Shown here one piece after another: positions 45,690 to 56,830 of a stretch of 64,000 bases of DNA. Source of the DNA: Orientallactaga sibirica (Eukaryota > Chordata > Mammalia > Rodentia > Dipodidae); NCBI GenBank assembly GCA_036365145.1, contig JAEOAD010000024.1, positions 17,051,501 through 17,115,500 on the forward strand, read 5' to 3'. Below the pieces are notes generated by a model. The model saw nothing but the letters and a program-made list of their open reading frames with translations, searched no databases and was not told where the DNA came from. The position numbers and the translations under genes are program-made. Within the stretch, counting starts at the first letter, position 1. Each line of letters begins with the position of its first letter.

Positions 45690-45716
45690 GTTTTTCAAGG
45701 TAGGGTCTCACTCTAG
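45690..45716 (-). mobile_element. B1 fragment, antisense
   Basis: TTTTTCAAGGTAGGGTCTCAC stops after CTCTAGA. Only the 3' end of a B1 is present, an extreme 5' truncation. Confidence 0.7.
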
Positions 45717-45920
45717 ATGTCTTTTATTTTTTCCCTCCTCCATTATCCATGAAAGAATGTTGATGCGCCCACTATTATGCAGGTCTTGACTAGGCAACAA
45801 CTGCTGCTGTGAGGTCACGAATACAGTGGCCCCTTTGTATCTGGAAGCCTTCCAGAAGCGCTCCTATCCAGCCTCTTCCTTTACTTTGAATTCTCTGTAT
45901 CTTTTAGTTTATGTCACCTT

Positions 45921-46602
45921 TTTAAAAAATGTGATTGCTTGATTTGCTAGGTGCATTTTCTTGTATGACCCCTGTGAAGCAAAGAAACATTCAAACAAAC
46001 CAACCTGCATAGAGTAAAAATTGTGTCTCTGCATACCTGCCAATGGCTTCATTGTACCCAGTCATCACTCTCCATTTGTTAATTTCCCAGTTCTCGGTTG
46101 TAATGCACTTACATGGCCCTTGTCATTTGAAAGTGACCATTTCCATGGTCTCTGCCATGCCTGTGTTGCAACAGTAATTCTTCTATCTGTATGGGAGCTT
46201 TTCCCTCTCACAAAACTTTGTAAGATCTCTCTCTCTCTCTCCCAGAGAAGCATGTGGCCTGGGATATTTTTCTTTACATCATTTGTTTGGTTTTTGATTA
46301 TGCCTGTTTTCTCCGGATGTTCTCCTTGGAATGTTTCATCATGTACTTTGCAACTTTCGTCTCCCGTTGTTCTCTCCTTTCCTGGAATAGGTACCAGTTA
46401 AGTGGTCAACCTCCTGGACTGATGCCCTCACTTTTCTGTCTTTTTCTCTTCCATTTCCCACCTCTGGGTCTTTATTTGACTTTCGGGCATTTCTCTTCAA
46501 CTTCATTTTCTAACATTGCCATGGAATTTTTGATTTCTACCATTATGTTCATCACATCCAACAGCTTGATTTAGTTCCCTGAAAGTTCTCTTTCAGACTA
46601 CC

Positions 46603-46604
<2 letters not shown>
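45921..46604. other. Unassigned non-coding sequence
   Basis: Frames of 106 and 126 codons overlap here without any recognisable domain. Confidence 0.45.

Positions 46605-46662
<58 letters not shown>
46605..46662. repeat. (TA)n microsatellite
   Basis: About 28 uninterrupted TA units. Confidence 0.96.
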
Positions 46663-46664
<2 letters not shown>

Positions 46665-46707
46665 TTTTTGTGGCTATAAGAAAACTTAAAAAAAAATCTT
46701 TCTGAAG

Positions 46708-47035
46708 ATTGCTATGGTTTGAGCCCATAGGCTCATGTTTTGAACATTAGTCCTCAGGTGAGGCCTACGTAGAAGGCTGTGGGGTCACGTGGTTATAGAG
46801 GTGGGCCTTTGGAGGTCATACTCACTTAGCTCTGACCTCGCTCTCTTTTCTTCTAATCTGACACCATGGTGGGTATTTGCCAGCATATACTCCCTCCCTC
46901 CGCCATGAACTCTCCTGTGCCTTCCCCAGCATTTCAGTGTTTAAAACACACTGAAGGCAACACACTGAAGGCATGAGCCAAAAAACCATGTCTCCCTTAA
47001 GTCGTTTCTGTCAGATATTTTGTAACCCTGACAGA
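46708..47035 (+). mobile_element. MaLR-like solo LTR
   Basis: GCTATGGTTTGAGCCCATAGG, GTGGGCCTTTGGAGGTCATA, CACCATGGTGGGTATTTGCC and GAGCCAAAAAACCATGTCTC follow MaLR order. AACACACTGAAGGC is present twice in tandem near 46945-46972. Confidence 0.7.
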
Positions 47036-47061
47036 AAGTAAGTAATATGAGGTCTGAATTG

Positions 47062-47278
47062 TTTTTTTCTCTTAATATTTATTTATTTGCAAACAGAGAG
47101 ATAAAGAAGAGAGACAGACAGAGAGAATGGGTGTGCCAGGGCCTCCGGCTACTACAAATAGACTCCAGATGCATGTGGCACTTTGTGCATCTGGCTCTAT
47201 GTGGAGACTGGGGAATCAAACTTGCATTGTTAGGCTTTGCAGGCAAGCGCCTTAACTGCTGAGCCATCTTGCCAGTCC
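47062..47278 (-). mobile_element. DIP-like SINE, antisense
   Basis: ATATTTATTTATTTGCAAAC, CAGGGCCTCCGGCTACTAC and CTGAGCCATCTTGCCAGTCC. Confidence 0.88.
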
Positions 47279-47650
47279 CTGGATTTAATGTTTTTGTTTG
47301 CTGGATTTTTTCTTTGAATTTCCTTTTCTTTTAAATTTCTGGTAGCTATCAGTCTGACATAATCTTTCTTATGCATTTTGATGGTTTTTCTAAATTATCC
47401 AGTGAACCTTGGCTATCTGCCCATATTTAAGACACAGTCCTTAAACACTGATCCCAAGCTTTTTGTTTGGTGAAATTTATCAAAACTGGGTTTGTAGCTA
47501 CCTGGAACCTGGATATTTCTCGTAGGGCCTCGTTACTGTCAGGATGTATGAGGAGCATTCCTTTGCCAGCTACTGGTTTCTTAAAGATGGATCTCCCACC
47601 TGCCGATCCAAGTCAGAGGACAGAGGATTGCTGTCAGGAGAGGTCTTAAT
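47279..47650. other. Unassigned non-coding sequence
   Basis: Nothing recognised. Confidence 0.45.
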
Positions 47651-47665
47651 GCTCAATTCTATTTT

Positions 47666-47923
47666 ATTTATTTATTTTTTGAGGCAAGCTCAAAAGACTG
47701 GCCTTTTTTTATGGGAGAGAACAAGAGTGAGAAAGAGAGAAGTGGTGTGTCAGGACCTCCAGACACTATAATGGAACTCCAGATGCATGTGCCACCTTGT
47801 GTGGATGTGCAACTTTGCACATGCATCACCTTGTGCATCTGGCTTACATGGCATTTGGGGAGTCAAATATGGGTCCTTAGGCTTCACAGGCAAGCACCTT
47901 AAATGCTAAGCCATCTCTCTAGC
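47666..47923 (-). mobile_element. DIP-like SINE (GAGGCAAGC subfamily), antisense
   Basis: TTTTGAGGCAAGCTCAAAAGA and a doubled middle block (GCCACCTTGTG, then GCATCACCTTGTG), ending GCTAAGCCATCTCTCTAGC. CTCAATTCTATTTT flanks it at 47652-47665 and 47924-47937. Confidence 0.88.
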
Positions 47924-47937
47924 TCTCAATTCTATTT

Positions 47938-48210
47938 TTTTTTTTTTTTTTGTATTTGAGAGTGACAGAGAGAGGAAGAGAGACAGAGACAAAGACAGAG
48001 AGGAAGAAGAGGCAGAGAGAGAATGGGTGCGCCAGCAGCCTCTAAGCTGCTGTGAACAAACTCCAGACATGTGTGCCCCTTGTGGGCAAGTGTGGCATTG
48101 CACCCTTGCATCACTTTTTGTGTCTGGCTAAACGTGGGACCTGGAGATTGAATGGGAGTTCTTAGGCTTGGCAGAAGGGCACTTTAACTGCTAAGCCATC
48201 TCTCCAGCCC
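47938..48210 (-). mobile_element. DIP-like SINE, long form, antisense
   Basis: It abuts the preceding copy at the shared CAATTCTATTTT target. Poly(T), GAGTGACAGAGAGAGGAAGA, GTGTGGCATTGCACCCTTGC and CTGCTAAGCCATCTCTCCAG. CTCCATTTCTATTTTT on the right is a decayed third copy of that target. Confidence 0.9.
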
Positions 48211-48344
48211 TCCATTTCTATTTTTAAAAATGACTCCCCACTCTCAGATTTTGGTGTGTCTGTATCCTGAGTCCCTGGAGTTAACCCCAGGTCAAAGACA
48301 TTTTTACAGTGGACCAATTGTTCATTCTACAAATTTTATTTCTT

Positions 48345-48557
48345 TAAAAATATTTTATTTATCTACTTATTTGAGGGGGCGGTGAAGAGAGAGAAAGAGG
48401 CAGTTAGAGAGAGAGAATGAGTATGCCAGGCCATCCTGCCACTGCAAACATGTGCGCCACTTTGTGCATCTGGCATATGTGGGTACTGGGAAAAGGAACC
48501 TGGGTCCGTAGGCTTTGTAGTCAAGCACCTCAACCATTAAGCAATCTCTCCAGCTCC
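48345..48557 (-). mobile_element. DIP-like SINE, antisense, middle shortened
   Basis: TATTTTATTTATCTACTTATT, GCCAGGCCATCCTGCCACTG and TTAAGCAATCTCTCCAGCTC. The CTCCAGATGCATG segment is missing. CAAATTTTATTTC before it and CAAATTTTCTTTT after it are a likely duplication. Confidence 0.82.
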
Positions 48558-48577
48558 CCCTCAAATTTTCTTTTTTA

Positions 48578-48922
48578 CATTTTTGCATGTGTGCATATAT
48601 GTAGGGTACGTGTGGTAGGCATGCTTATATGTGTGTGGGTACAAGTGTGTGTGAGTGCACATGTGTGTGATGGCCAGAGGACAACCTTGGACCACTATCC
48701 ACCTTCTTTTCAAACGGGAATTTTATTAGCCTGGAACTCACCAATTAGGCGAAGACTGCCCAGTCAGCAAGTTCCAGGGATTCTCCTGTCTCTGCCTCCC
48801 GAGTGTTGGCATTACAGGCATGTACCCCCATGCCCAAAATTTTGCATGGTTTCTGGGGATTTCACTGAGGTCCTCCTGTTTGCAAGGCCAACACTTTACC
48901 CACTGTGCTTTCTCACCAGCTC
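48578..48922 (-). mobile_element. B4-like SINE, antisense
   Basis: TTTGCATGTGTGCATATATG, GGCCAGAGGACAACCTTGG, GCCTGGAACTCACCAATTAG, GAGTGTTGGCATTACAGGC and CCCACTGTGCTTTCTCACC. The longest open frame in the window (204 codons, 48417-49031) runs through this and the DIP before it. Confidence 0.78.
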
Positions 48923-50748
48923 TCTAGAAATAAGTTCAGTCTTCCGTTTCTTCCTTGTGCATGCTCAGAAGTGTCTTTGGCCTCTCATTCCTAAAGCATC
49001 TACTGTCATATGGCATGAATTTTACTGCTAATTCACCATTTTTCCTAAGTCAGATGTTTTCCAGTTGCCTAATATTGTCACCATCTTCTTTCCATCATCT
49101 CGTGCGTTGTTTCTTTGGTTGATGTTTATTTTCCCCCCTTTCTATGATTTCAGCAGTGTTTTCCCGGGAAACAAAGTGCATCTGGGTGTTTTTCCCTTTG
49201 CATATTGCCACTAGCTTGTATTTAGTAAATTCTAGATGATAAAGTAAATTTCCCTTCCTCCATTAAATCAACACAATGGAAGCTGATTTTCTCTTATACA
49301 TTTTCTCAGGTGGGTTTCTTCTTGCTGGATCCTTTGGCTTTAATGTGATGAAGACTCACTGATACCAGCTATGTCTTGAGAATGATGTATCTTTTGCTTC
49401 AAGCTTACAGAAGCAAAATAAAACAATGAACGCATATTACCAGTCCGCCAAAGCTTGCGGGTCCCAAGCATTATTTCTCCTCCTATTCCATTAATAAGGA
49501 CTGATTACAGTGTCACACCAAAGGGAGCTAGTGGCTGCTTGGCCAGGTAGACCCTGCTGTTAAGGCACCTCTGCTGCTTCCCACACATCTCTCTGTGCCT
49601 TTTTATATGTAGAAGGGAATCGCTCCCTCCAGCAAGATGACCTGAATTCCAAACTTTATTTCTTCATTCATGTCTAAACCCAGAATTGTTGGCAATGGCA
49701 GTTATTCCCATCAGATCCAGAGGCGGCTTTGTTTCAGCTGGTGGATAATAGACTGGAAAACAAAGCACCTTATCTCATGATACCCCTTTATGTACACACA
49801 TGCACAATGTATGCGGTATAGGGTAGAAACACCCAGTCAGAAGAGGGAGAGTTGAAAACCATGATGATTGGTGGCATGGAGCAAGGATGGAATCCTGATG
49901 TATAAGAGTCAGCCAGAAGAAAAAGCTCCTGATTTAGACACCAGCCCTTACTGGAGGATGGGCTTTCTTCTTCATTATTCTCGCTGACCACCTGCATCTT
50001 GCACTTGTCCACTGTCTCCTCTGGGCTCACTTGAAGTGGGTTTGAATGGGCACTCATACTTGTTCACCTCTGTTGGCTATTTTTTGATCACTCAGGGTTT
50101 GGGTCAGGGGAACTCTGCTGGAATAGCTGAAAGCTCAGACAAAGCCTTTGTGACATTCTGCCTGTGGTTTCTTTACTCAGTTGCTTTCATTTATGTCCCA
50201 TCAGTTCTGTTGCCAGAAATTCCCTTCTCCCCATCTCTGCCAGATATTTTTCTAGGTCAATATCTCTAGTATGAATTATTCCTTTGATTTTTCAGGCCTT
50301 ATGCCTCTTTTACCTTGGAACATTAGACATCTGGAAGCTGTGGTAATTGTGACTGAGAAGACAGCAAACCTAGACATTTCGTTTTTATAAGGCTTAAAAG
50401 TCTTAACAGGTAACTATGGCTCAAAGTCCTTTCAGATTTTATCTTCTGCCTATTTGAGGTCTGGAAGCAGTCAGATTTTATAATCTTTCCTTTTTTTTTT
50501 TCTGCCTCAACAGACCAGGCAACTCTTGCCTAACCTCATTTCTTTCTTGTAATATCTTACTAAATCTAGTAATTGTCTTCTACTACAGTATTTGACCTTT
50601 TCAATTACGTCTGGAGTCAATTTTTTGGGTTAATGTGATCTGCTATGATAATGGACCCCCAACGTTAACAATTTACTACAAGAAGAAGTTTATTTCTTAT
50701 TTGTGTCATTCTTGGTTGGTGAAAATGAGGGAGAAATACTAGTTCTTC
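48923..50748. other. Unassigned non-coding sequence
   Basis: About 1.8 kb without an assigned element. Confidence 0.45.
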
Positions 50749-50917
50749 TTTTTTTTTTTTTTTTTTTTTTTTTGGTGTTTTGAGGTAAGGTCTCACTCTA
50801 GCTCAGGCTGACCTGGAATTCACTGTGTAGTCTCAGGGTAGCCTTGAACTCATGGCAATCCTCCTACCTCTGCCTCCCGAGTGCTGGGATTAAAGGCTTG
50901 TGCCACCATGCCCGGCT
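50749..50917 (-). mobile_element. B1 SINE, antisense
   Basis: A run of about 25 T, TTTTGAGGTAAGGTCTCACTC, GTGTAGTCTCAGGGTAGCC and TTGTGCCACCATGCCCGGC. ACTAGTTCTTCTTTTTT and ATTAGTTCTTTTTT lie on either side. Confidence 0.94.
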
Positions 50918-51189
50918 CTATTAGTTCTTTTTTAAACTTTAATTTGTATATTTATTAGGCACGTATTTTCCAAAGCATTTTTGAAGTCCTACCACATGTT
51001 TGCAGATAGAAGGAGCCAACACAGTTTCATGCTCAAGCTCACCATCCAGCAGGTAAGAGAACACAAATAAAGAAAAGGGATGCCAGACCAATTCCATAAG
51101 AATATCAATATGGGAAGAAACGTGTAGTAGAACAATGAGCTGCTGATCAGAGAGACCTATGAGGTCCCCCAAACAAGACAGATTTCCTT

Positions 51190-52200
51190 CAAAACACTTG
51201 ATTACCCGCCTGAGGCAAAAGCTAAGACCCTATTGCTGAAGACACCATATGTTGCTGACACACAGCATGGAGAGACCTGGCTGGAATCTGGAAGAGAGCC
51301 AGTCCCCAGACAGTTAGCCTGTCTAGTGCTGAAAAGCTACATGAGCTACTGGGGGAAAAAGTCCAAGAATGCTCTGAGCAACCAGAGGTCTAAGCTACTC
51401 AGAAGCAAACACCCTGCCAGGATGTACACGCCAGTGCAATAGTGGCACACAGCCTCGGTGGGTAACCAATAGCTTTTCAGACTGGCTAAGAGATCCACTC
51501 AGTGTAAAGGAACCCATATGTGGAATTGAGAACCAGATCAGAATCCTACAGAGACAAAGATTATGCTTTCCCGTGTCAAGATCTCACTAGACTTTGGCTA
51601 ATTCTCCCTAAAATAATAATGTTTATCCCATTTAAACTATGCTGATGCTATTCTCTGTTGGAGAATCTGCTCTTCTTTTTCAGAAGGTAGCAAGACTGGA
51701 GGAGATAAACTGCCCCTCACACTTCAGCCAAGGCACAGCTGAAACCACAGAAAAACTGGGGAAATGAGCAAAAGTGCTGCTTCCATGCTGAACCTGATAA
51801 TCAGTGCCAGGGTGAAGGAGACAGACCCCGAGGATACTCAACACCTACCAAAGCAGTGATCCAGAGGCTCCTAAGAGCTCATCACTGAAGTAGACTTAAA
51901 ACTCACCCACCATGGCTCAGGGAATTTTGTGGAAGAGGGGACAGAAAGATTGTAAGAGCCACTGGGTGGTTGAGATATCATGCCCAGAGGCATTCCCTCT
52001 CCTCCAAAATAACTGACTATAGCTCCCACAAGACATAACCCACAACTCCATGGGGAATACCTGCAACCCCGCTGAGGAGGGTACCCAAAGGAATGGGGGC
52101 AGGGATGAGGGAAAAGAGGGTCCCAACATAGGATATATCCATATGGAATATATTGTTAATAATAATAATAAAGTAAAAAATAAAAATATAAATAATTTTT
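51190..52200 (+). mobile_element. L1-like 3' end (Lx-type), sense, longest copy
   Basis: GACACCATATGTTGCTGACAC, CTACATGAGCTACTGGGGG, GCAATAGTGGCACACAGCC, CTTTTTCAGAAGGTAGCAAG and GAAAGATTGTAAGAGCCAC, then an (AAT)n/A-rich tail. It shares its right part with the elements at 5.7 and 59.8 kb and extends further left than either. No ORF2 coding region is visible. Confidence 0.62.
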
Positions 52201-52631
52201 TAAAGAACCTGCTATAAATTTTCTTTGTAAGCTGCCAACAACTAACTTTTTTACAAAACAGGATAGCATATTAAAACGTAGGTTGTTACTAACTTATTAT
52301 TAATGTGTATGTAAATATATTAACAGTAAATGTTTTCTATTGTAGTAACACCTCATAGAAGTGGCATGTTTTTAACTCAAGACATTTTAATCTTGTTCAT
52401 GCATTCCCTGTTGTAAAGTTTCATATATTCAAATTCATTATACTTTTTCTGTTCCCGCTTATGCTAACATGTGTGGCCTTGATTAACAAGTTTATTGTTA
52501 TATTAGCTTTATTTTGATTGATGAATACCAACTTAAGAAAACATTGATGGAGAAGAAAAGACATTACCTGACAAGTTAAGACACTTTTTCTTTTGTGTTT
52601 AAAAATACTCTAGTATTTAAAACTATTTCAG
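52201..52631. other. Unassigned AT-rich sequence
   Basis: Nothing recognised. Confidence 0.45.
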
Positions 52632-52678
52632 AATTTTTTTGAGGCAATCCCAATAGACTGGCCTTTTTTTAATGTGGG

Positions 52679-52717
<39 letters not shown>

Positions 52718-52895
52718 GCCAGGGCCCCCACCCACTATAATTGAACTCCAGACACATGCACTACCTGTGCGCATGTATGAATTTGTGTGCTTGCCTCACC
52801 TTGTATGTCTGGCTTACTTGGTATCTGAAGAGACGAACATAGGTCCTTAGGCTTCACAGGCAAGTGCTGTAGCCTCTAAGCCATTTGTCCAGCCC
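52632..52895 (-). mobile_element. DIP-like SINE (GAGGCAAGC subfamily), antisense
   Basis: TTTTTGAGGCAATCCCAATAG, a GA run, GCACTACCTGTGCGCATG, GCTTGCCTCACCTTGTATG and CTAAGCCATTTGTCCAGCCC. CAGAATTTTTTT and CGGAATTCTTTCT flank it. Confidence 0.88.
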
Positions 52896-54402
52896 TCGGA
52901 ATTCTTTCTGTCTTAATGTTTTCACACGTTACCAGCACCATGGAAGATATTCTTTTTCTTTTGTTTTGATTCTAGCCTGGTGGTAGAAGTAGAGGTAGTG
53001 GTGGCAATAGTAATTTTTCTTCTGTCATACAAGCTGCAAGAGAAGTTATTTGCTTTGAAATCTGCGATATGCTGAAACCTTGGCTGCAGAAGTTGATCTT
53101 CTCTCAGCACTTTCTTCTTTCTTTGGGAATGGTTTTTGTAGCATGCGACCTGACTTCTGGTCAGTGAATTGACTTGATACAGATGGCGGCCACATGTTCT
53201 CTTTTAAAAGATTGAAGGATGAAAATGGTGAGACTAGTGCCAATGATTCCTTACAGCTGGCTCACTTTAGTGGCAATAATTTAGCCATAAATTTGTCTCT
53301 GCCCTGAGAATATTAGAACTCCCTTAATTCCTTTCTTTCTTGCAACCTTTGTGCTCATTTCCTTGAGAAGTAACATCATTCTTCCAAAAACACTCTCACT
53401 TATACTCATCCTAGCCATAATAAGTGTCTGTCTTCTGTTGGCAATAACCAGAAGCCCCTTCATTAACAATCTAGGGAAAGCAGAATCATTCAATACCTTT
53501 CCAATCTCATTTGGCATTTTGAAGATTTTCTTCTCATTATTGCTTATATTAATAGCTTATATCGAGTGTCTTATCTTGTGACCTACAGGTCTTTTCGAGT
53601 GTAAGAAGTGATTTCTTTGAGCTAGATAAATGTCACTGGCCACTGTAACCATTCAGTTGGTTATATGCCAGCTTCCTTAGGAGCACAGCTGCTGCAAGGA
53701 GTCATTGGTACTTTAGGAAGATGAAGTGTCCATTGCAGGCAAATGTGCCTCTCTTTCACAGGAGCCTGTTTCCATCTGTCAGGCACAATGGTGTCCTCAA
53801 AGGACTGGCCTTCCTCAGCACTGCTTACTTGATTTGTAGGCATGTTTGCTCTCACTTCATGAGTCTCTGATTTAACATGGCACGTAGACAAGTCCAGGCA
53901 CAGCTTTCTTTGCCACAAAAAGGGAGAGCTTGGTATATCAGCCTTGGAAAGTCACAGTGAGGGGGATATTTTTGTTACTTCGGGGCTGATTTCTGCTTAA
54001 TCAGGTGAAGCTCACTCTGATGCTGCCTGTCTTTTGTAAAAATTACCTAGTGTTTATAGGAAAATGCATAGCAACAGCTTTAAGGAATAGTAGTATTATA
54101 GAGAGTATTATCTTGCTTGCAGACATATAGGTCATGGAGCAGTTAAATAATGCTGATGGAACTTAATCTTTATTGGCAAGACTCTAGAGGTGAAGATCAA
54201 GATCCCCATATACATAGTTAGTCTATATATACATTGTATGCACATTGGTTCTGTATCCATTGATTCAACTAACTGTCGATCTAATATGTTAGACATTTAC
54301 CTTGCCATGTTCCTTAAGTAATAAAACAATTATTTGCAAAGAATTTGCATTTGAATTGCATAATATATTTTAAGTAATCTAGAGATAATTTAAGTTATAT
54401 GA
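52896..54402. other. Unassigned non-coding sequence
   Basis: About 1.5 kb without a recognised element. Frames of 60-85 codons exist on both strands but have no family signature. Confidence 0.45.
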
Positions 54403-54560
54403 GAGGCTGGGCATGGTGGTACACACCTTTAGAACTAGTATTCGGGAGGCAGGGGTAGGAGGATTGCCATAAGTTTGAGGCTAGCCTGGGACTACAGAGT
54501 GAGTTCCAGCAGGTCAGCCTGGGCTAGAGGCTACACTGAGACCCTATCTCAACATCCCCC
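54403..54560 (+). mobile_element. B1 SINE, sense, diverged
   Basis: GAGGCTGGGCATGGTGGTAC, TATTCGGGAGGCAGGGGTAG and GGACTACAGAGTGAGTTCC. It has small internal insertions near the 3' end. Confidence 0.88.
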
Positions 54561-54611
54561 CAAAAGGAAACTATATGGGAGGATATTTGGAGATCACATG
54601 TCAATAGAAGT

Positions 54612-54873
54612 CTTTTCATATAAAGAACTTGAAACTGGGGTTGGTGGTGGGCATAGGCTTGTCATAGAAGCTACTGTTAGCCTATGGCAGACAAATTGCA
54701 AGTTCAAGGCCTGTCTAGGCTACAAAGTGAGTTCAAGGTCATCCCAGGCAACTTTATTAGACTCTGTCACGAAATCAAAATTCAAATGTGAGTTGGGGAT
54801 GTAGTTCAGTGGTAGAGGCTTATCTAGGATGCGTTGGTCCTAGGTTCAAATCCCAGTTTCAACACTGCAATAG
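54612..54873 (+). mobile_element. B4/ID-B1-like SINE, sense
   Basis: A B1-like left half (GGGGTTGGTGGTGGGCATAG, GTCTAGGCTACAAAGTGAG, AGACTCTGTCACGAAATC) is followed by an ID-like tRNA segment (GAGTTGGGGATGTAGTTCAG, GGTTCAAATCCCAG). Confidence 0.75.
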
Positions 54874-55420
54874 GTCTCAAATGTTGTATGATGACATTGT
54901 TAGATTTTGTGTTGGTGGAAGCTAGTGGTTTGTAGATACATTTTAAAGGTTTTACCTGATAGTTACAAAACTATTAGGTCAGACGGAGGTGGGAAATGAA
55001 TGGCTATGAAGGGGACTAAAGATGGTGGAGGTCTTGTATAAGTCCCCACAGCTGCCCAGCTTCATGATGGTAATGGTCATGTCTCTCCCTGAAGAACGAG
55101 CTACACCACCACAGGATAAACGAAGCAAAGATGTGCTCTGCAATTCCCTGGTAGGTTAAGCTGGGGCAAGAATTGGAGAAGGTTCTCTCTTCTTTGGAAA
55201 GTATAACTTTTTCCAACTCTCTGGAGGCTGAGGTGTGAGGATCGTTGTGAGTTCAAGTCAAGCCTGGGCTAGAGTGAGACCTTTTCTTGAATCCTCCTTC
55301 CCTGCAATTTTTCCCCAGTTATCCCTACATAAGACATTACAGTTTTATTATGTCTCTTTCATATTGGGGCTTTGGTTCAAACTTATAACAACTGCAGAAC
55401 AGCTGGGAATCACCTTTTAA
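54874..55420. other. Unassigned sequence with a short B1 piece
   Basis: A sense B1 3' part lies at about 55205-55295 (GGAGGCTGAGGTGTGAGGAT, GCCTGGGCTAGAGTGAGACC). The rest is not recognised. Confidence 0.5.
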
Positions 55421-55638
55421 AAAATTTTATTTATTTATTTGAGAGGGGAGATACAGAAATAGGCAGGTAGAGAAAGGGAGAATGGGCATGCCAGGGCCTC
55501 CAGCCACTGCAAATGAACTCAATGCATGAGCCCCCTTGTGCATCTGACTTACGTGGGCACTGGGGAATCAAGCCTTGAATGGGGGGGGGCTTAGGCTTCA
55601 AGGGAAGCTTTTAACTGCGAAGCTATCTCTCTAGCCCC
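55421..55638 (-). mobile_element. DIP-like SINE, antisense
   Basis: ATTTTATTTATTTATTTGAG, CAGGGCCTCCAGCCACTGC and GAAGCTATCTCTCTAGCCCC. CACCTTTTAAAA before it and CACCTTTTTTTT after it mark the target. Confidence 0.88.
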
Positions 55639-55705
55639 ACCTTTTTTTTTTTTTTTTTTAAAGAGTGGGACTTTATTTTGAATTTTTTCTACTGATCTTA
55701 TCTCC

Positions 55706-55908
55706 TTTTTTATTTTATTTATTTATTTGCAAATAGAGAGAAAGAGAGAGAAAGAGACAGACAGAAAATGGGCACACCAGGGCCTCTAGCCACTGCAAAT
55801 GAACTCCAGATGTATGTTCCCTTTGTGCATCTGGCTTACGTGGGTCCTGGGAAATCGAACCTGGGTCCTTTGGCTTTGCAGGCAAATGCCTTAGCCACTA
55901 AGCCATTT
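55706..55908 (-). mobile_element. DIP-like SINE, antisense, cut at its head
   Basis: TATTTTATTTATTTATTTGC, CAGGGCCTCTAGCCACTGC and CTAAGCCATTTC, then a run of T (about 55910-55931) where CTCCAGCCC should be. Confidence 0.87.
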
Positions 55909-55931
55909 CTTTTTTTTTTTTTTTTTTTTTT

Positions 55932-56221
55932 CTTGCCAGTGACATTGAAGTTCTGAGAAGGCAAAGCTGCACAGATTTGGTTAACAGCCAAGATAAAATT
56001 CAAGCATTTGCACTCAGAGAACTTATTTTCTTCTTGTTACAGCAGAGGAAGCTATTCTTTCAATTAGATGTTGAAGTGAAAATTCCCACAACACTCAGGA
56101 TTTAGGAGTTTAAAAAATATACTTTTCTACAATGTTGGTGACATTATCATCTGGTGAAGAAAGGCAAATTGGCTTGAATATGAACATGGTCATTTGCAAA
56201 TACTTTCAAATTAAAAAATCA
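55932..56221. other. Unassigned non-coding sequence
   Basis: AATATGAACATGGTCATTTG at about 56178-56197 is similar to 58326-58345 (AATGTGAGCACGACCATTTG); see the duplicated-flank finding. Confidence 0.5.
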
Positions 56222-56222
56222 C

Positions 56223-56272
<50 letters not shown>
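56222..56272. repeat. (ATCT)n microsatellite
   Basis: About 12 uninterrupted ATCT units. Confidence 0.95.
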
Positions 56273-56275
56273 TCC

Positions 56276-56830
56276 CCTGGGGTGGGGAACTACTGGTGTC
56301 TGGCTAAGTGGATATATTATACCCACCAAACTGGCCTCTAAATACTTCTATTTATGCCCACATATTAATGCTAATCTAACTTTTGTTTAGGGAAGCTTCT
56401 CTTTTCAGATGGTGCTGGCCACTGGGGTGATTCAAAACTCACCAAAGAATTGAGAGATAATAGTGGGGTGTTCAGCCCTAAATAAGACATCTCTAACACA
56501 TCCTCTTAGACTCGGGGACCATTGAAGAAGAGGTGGCAGAAAGAAATGTAAGAGCCAAAGGAAGGAGAAGACTGGTTACAATGCTGTCTTCCAGATATAA
56601 ATTGGCCTAGATACTCATGCTCTCACACTGGATGATGCTACCCAAGCAAGACCTGCATAAATTGGAGGGAAAAATCAATGCTAGCACCAAAATAGAGGAG
56701 ACTGCTTGGGAAGAAGAAAGGATTCAGGGGAAGGGAAACTTGGGAGGGGAAAATGTAGAACTGTGGTAGGAGATCTTGATTATGATATGCTGTTTATGGA
56801 TATTGTCAATAAAATTTAAAAAATAAGTAA
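56276..56830 (+). mobile_element. L1-like 3' end (second subfamily), sense
   Basis: TGTCTGGCTAAGTGGATATA, GCTTCTCTTTTCAGATGGTG, GGGACCATTGAAGAAGAGG and GTAAGAGCCAAAGGAAGG, ending with TGTCAATAAAATTTAAAAAA (AATAAA near 56810) and an A-rich tail. Confidence 0.62.

Larger units (their letters stand above)
45330..45920 (-). mobile_element. L1-like 3' end, antisense, interrupted
   Basis: ACAATTTTCATCCATGTATG, TCCATTATCCATGAAAGAATG, GGTCTTGACTAGGCAACAAC and GAGGTCACGAATACAGTGG match the antisense block at 63.1-63.45 kb. A DIP (45379-45578) and a 27-base antisense B1 piece (45690-45716) interrupt it. Confidence 0.6.

Noticed and set aside
48417..49031. 204-codon open frame, the longest in the window
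   Set aside because: It runs through an antisense DIP and an antisense B4. Its residues come from those repeats and there is no domain.
54790..54873. tRNA gene-like sequence with A- and B-box features
   Set aside because: It is the ID-like half of a B4/ID-B1 SINE, with no complete cloverleaf and a B1-like half attached.
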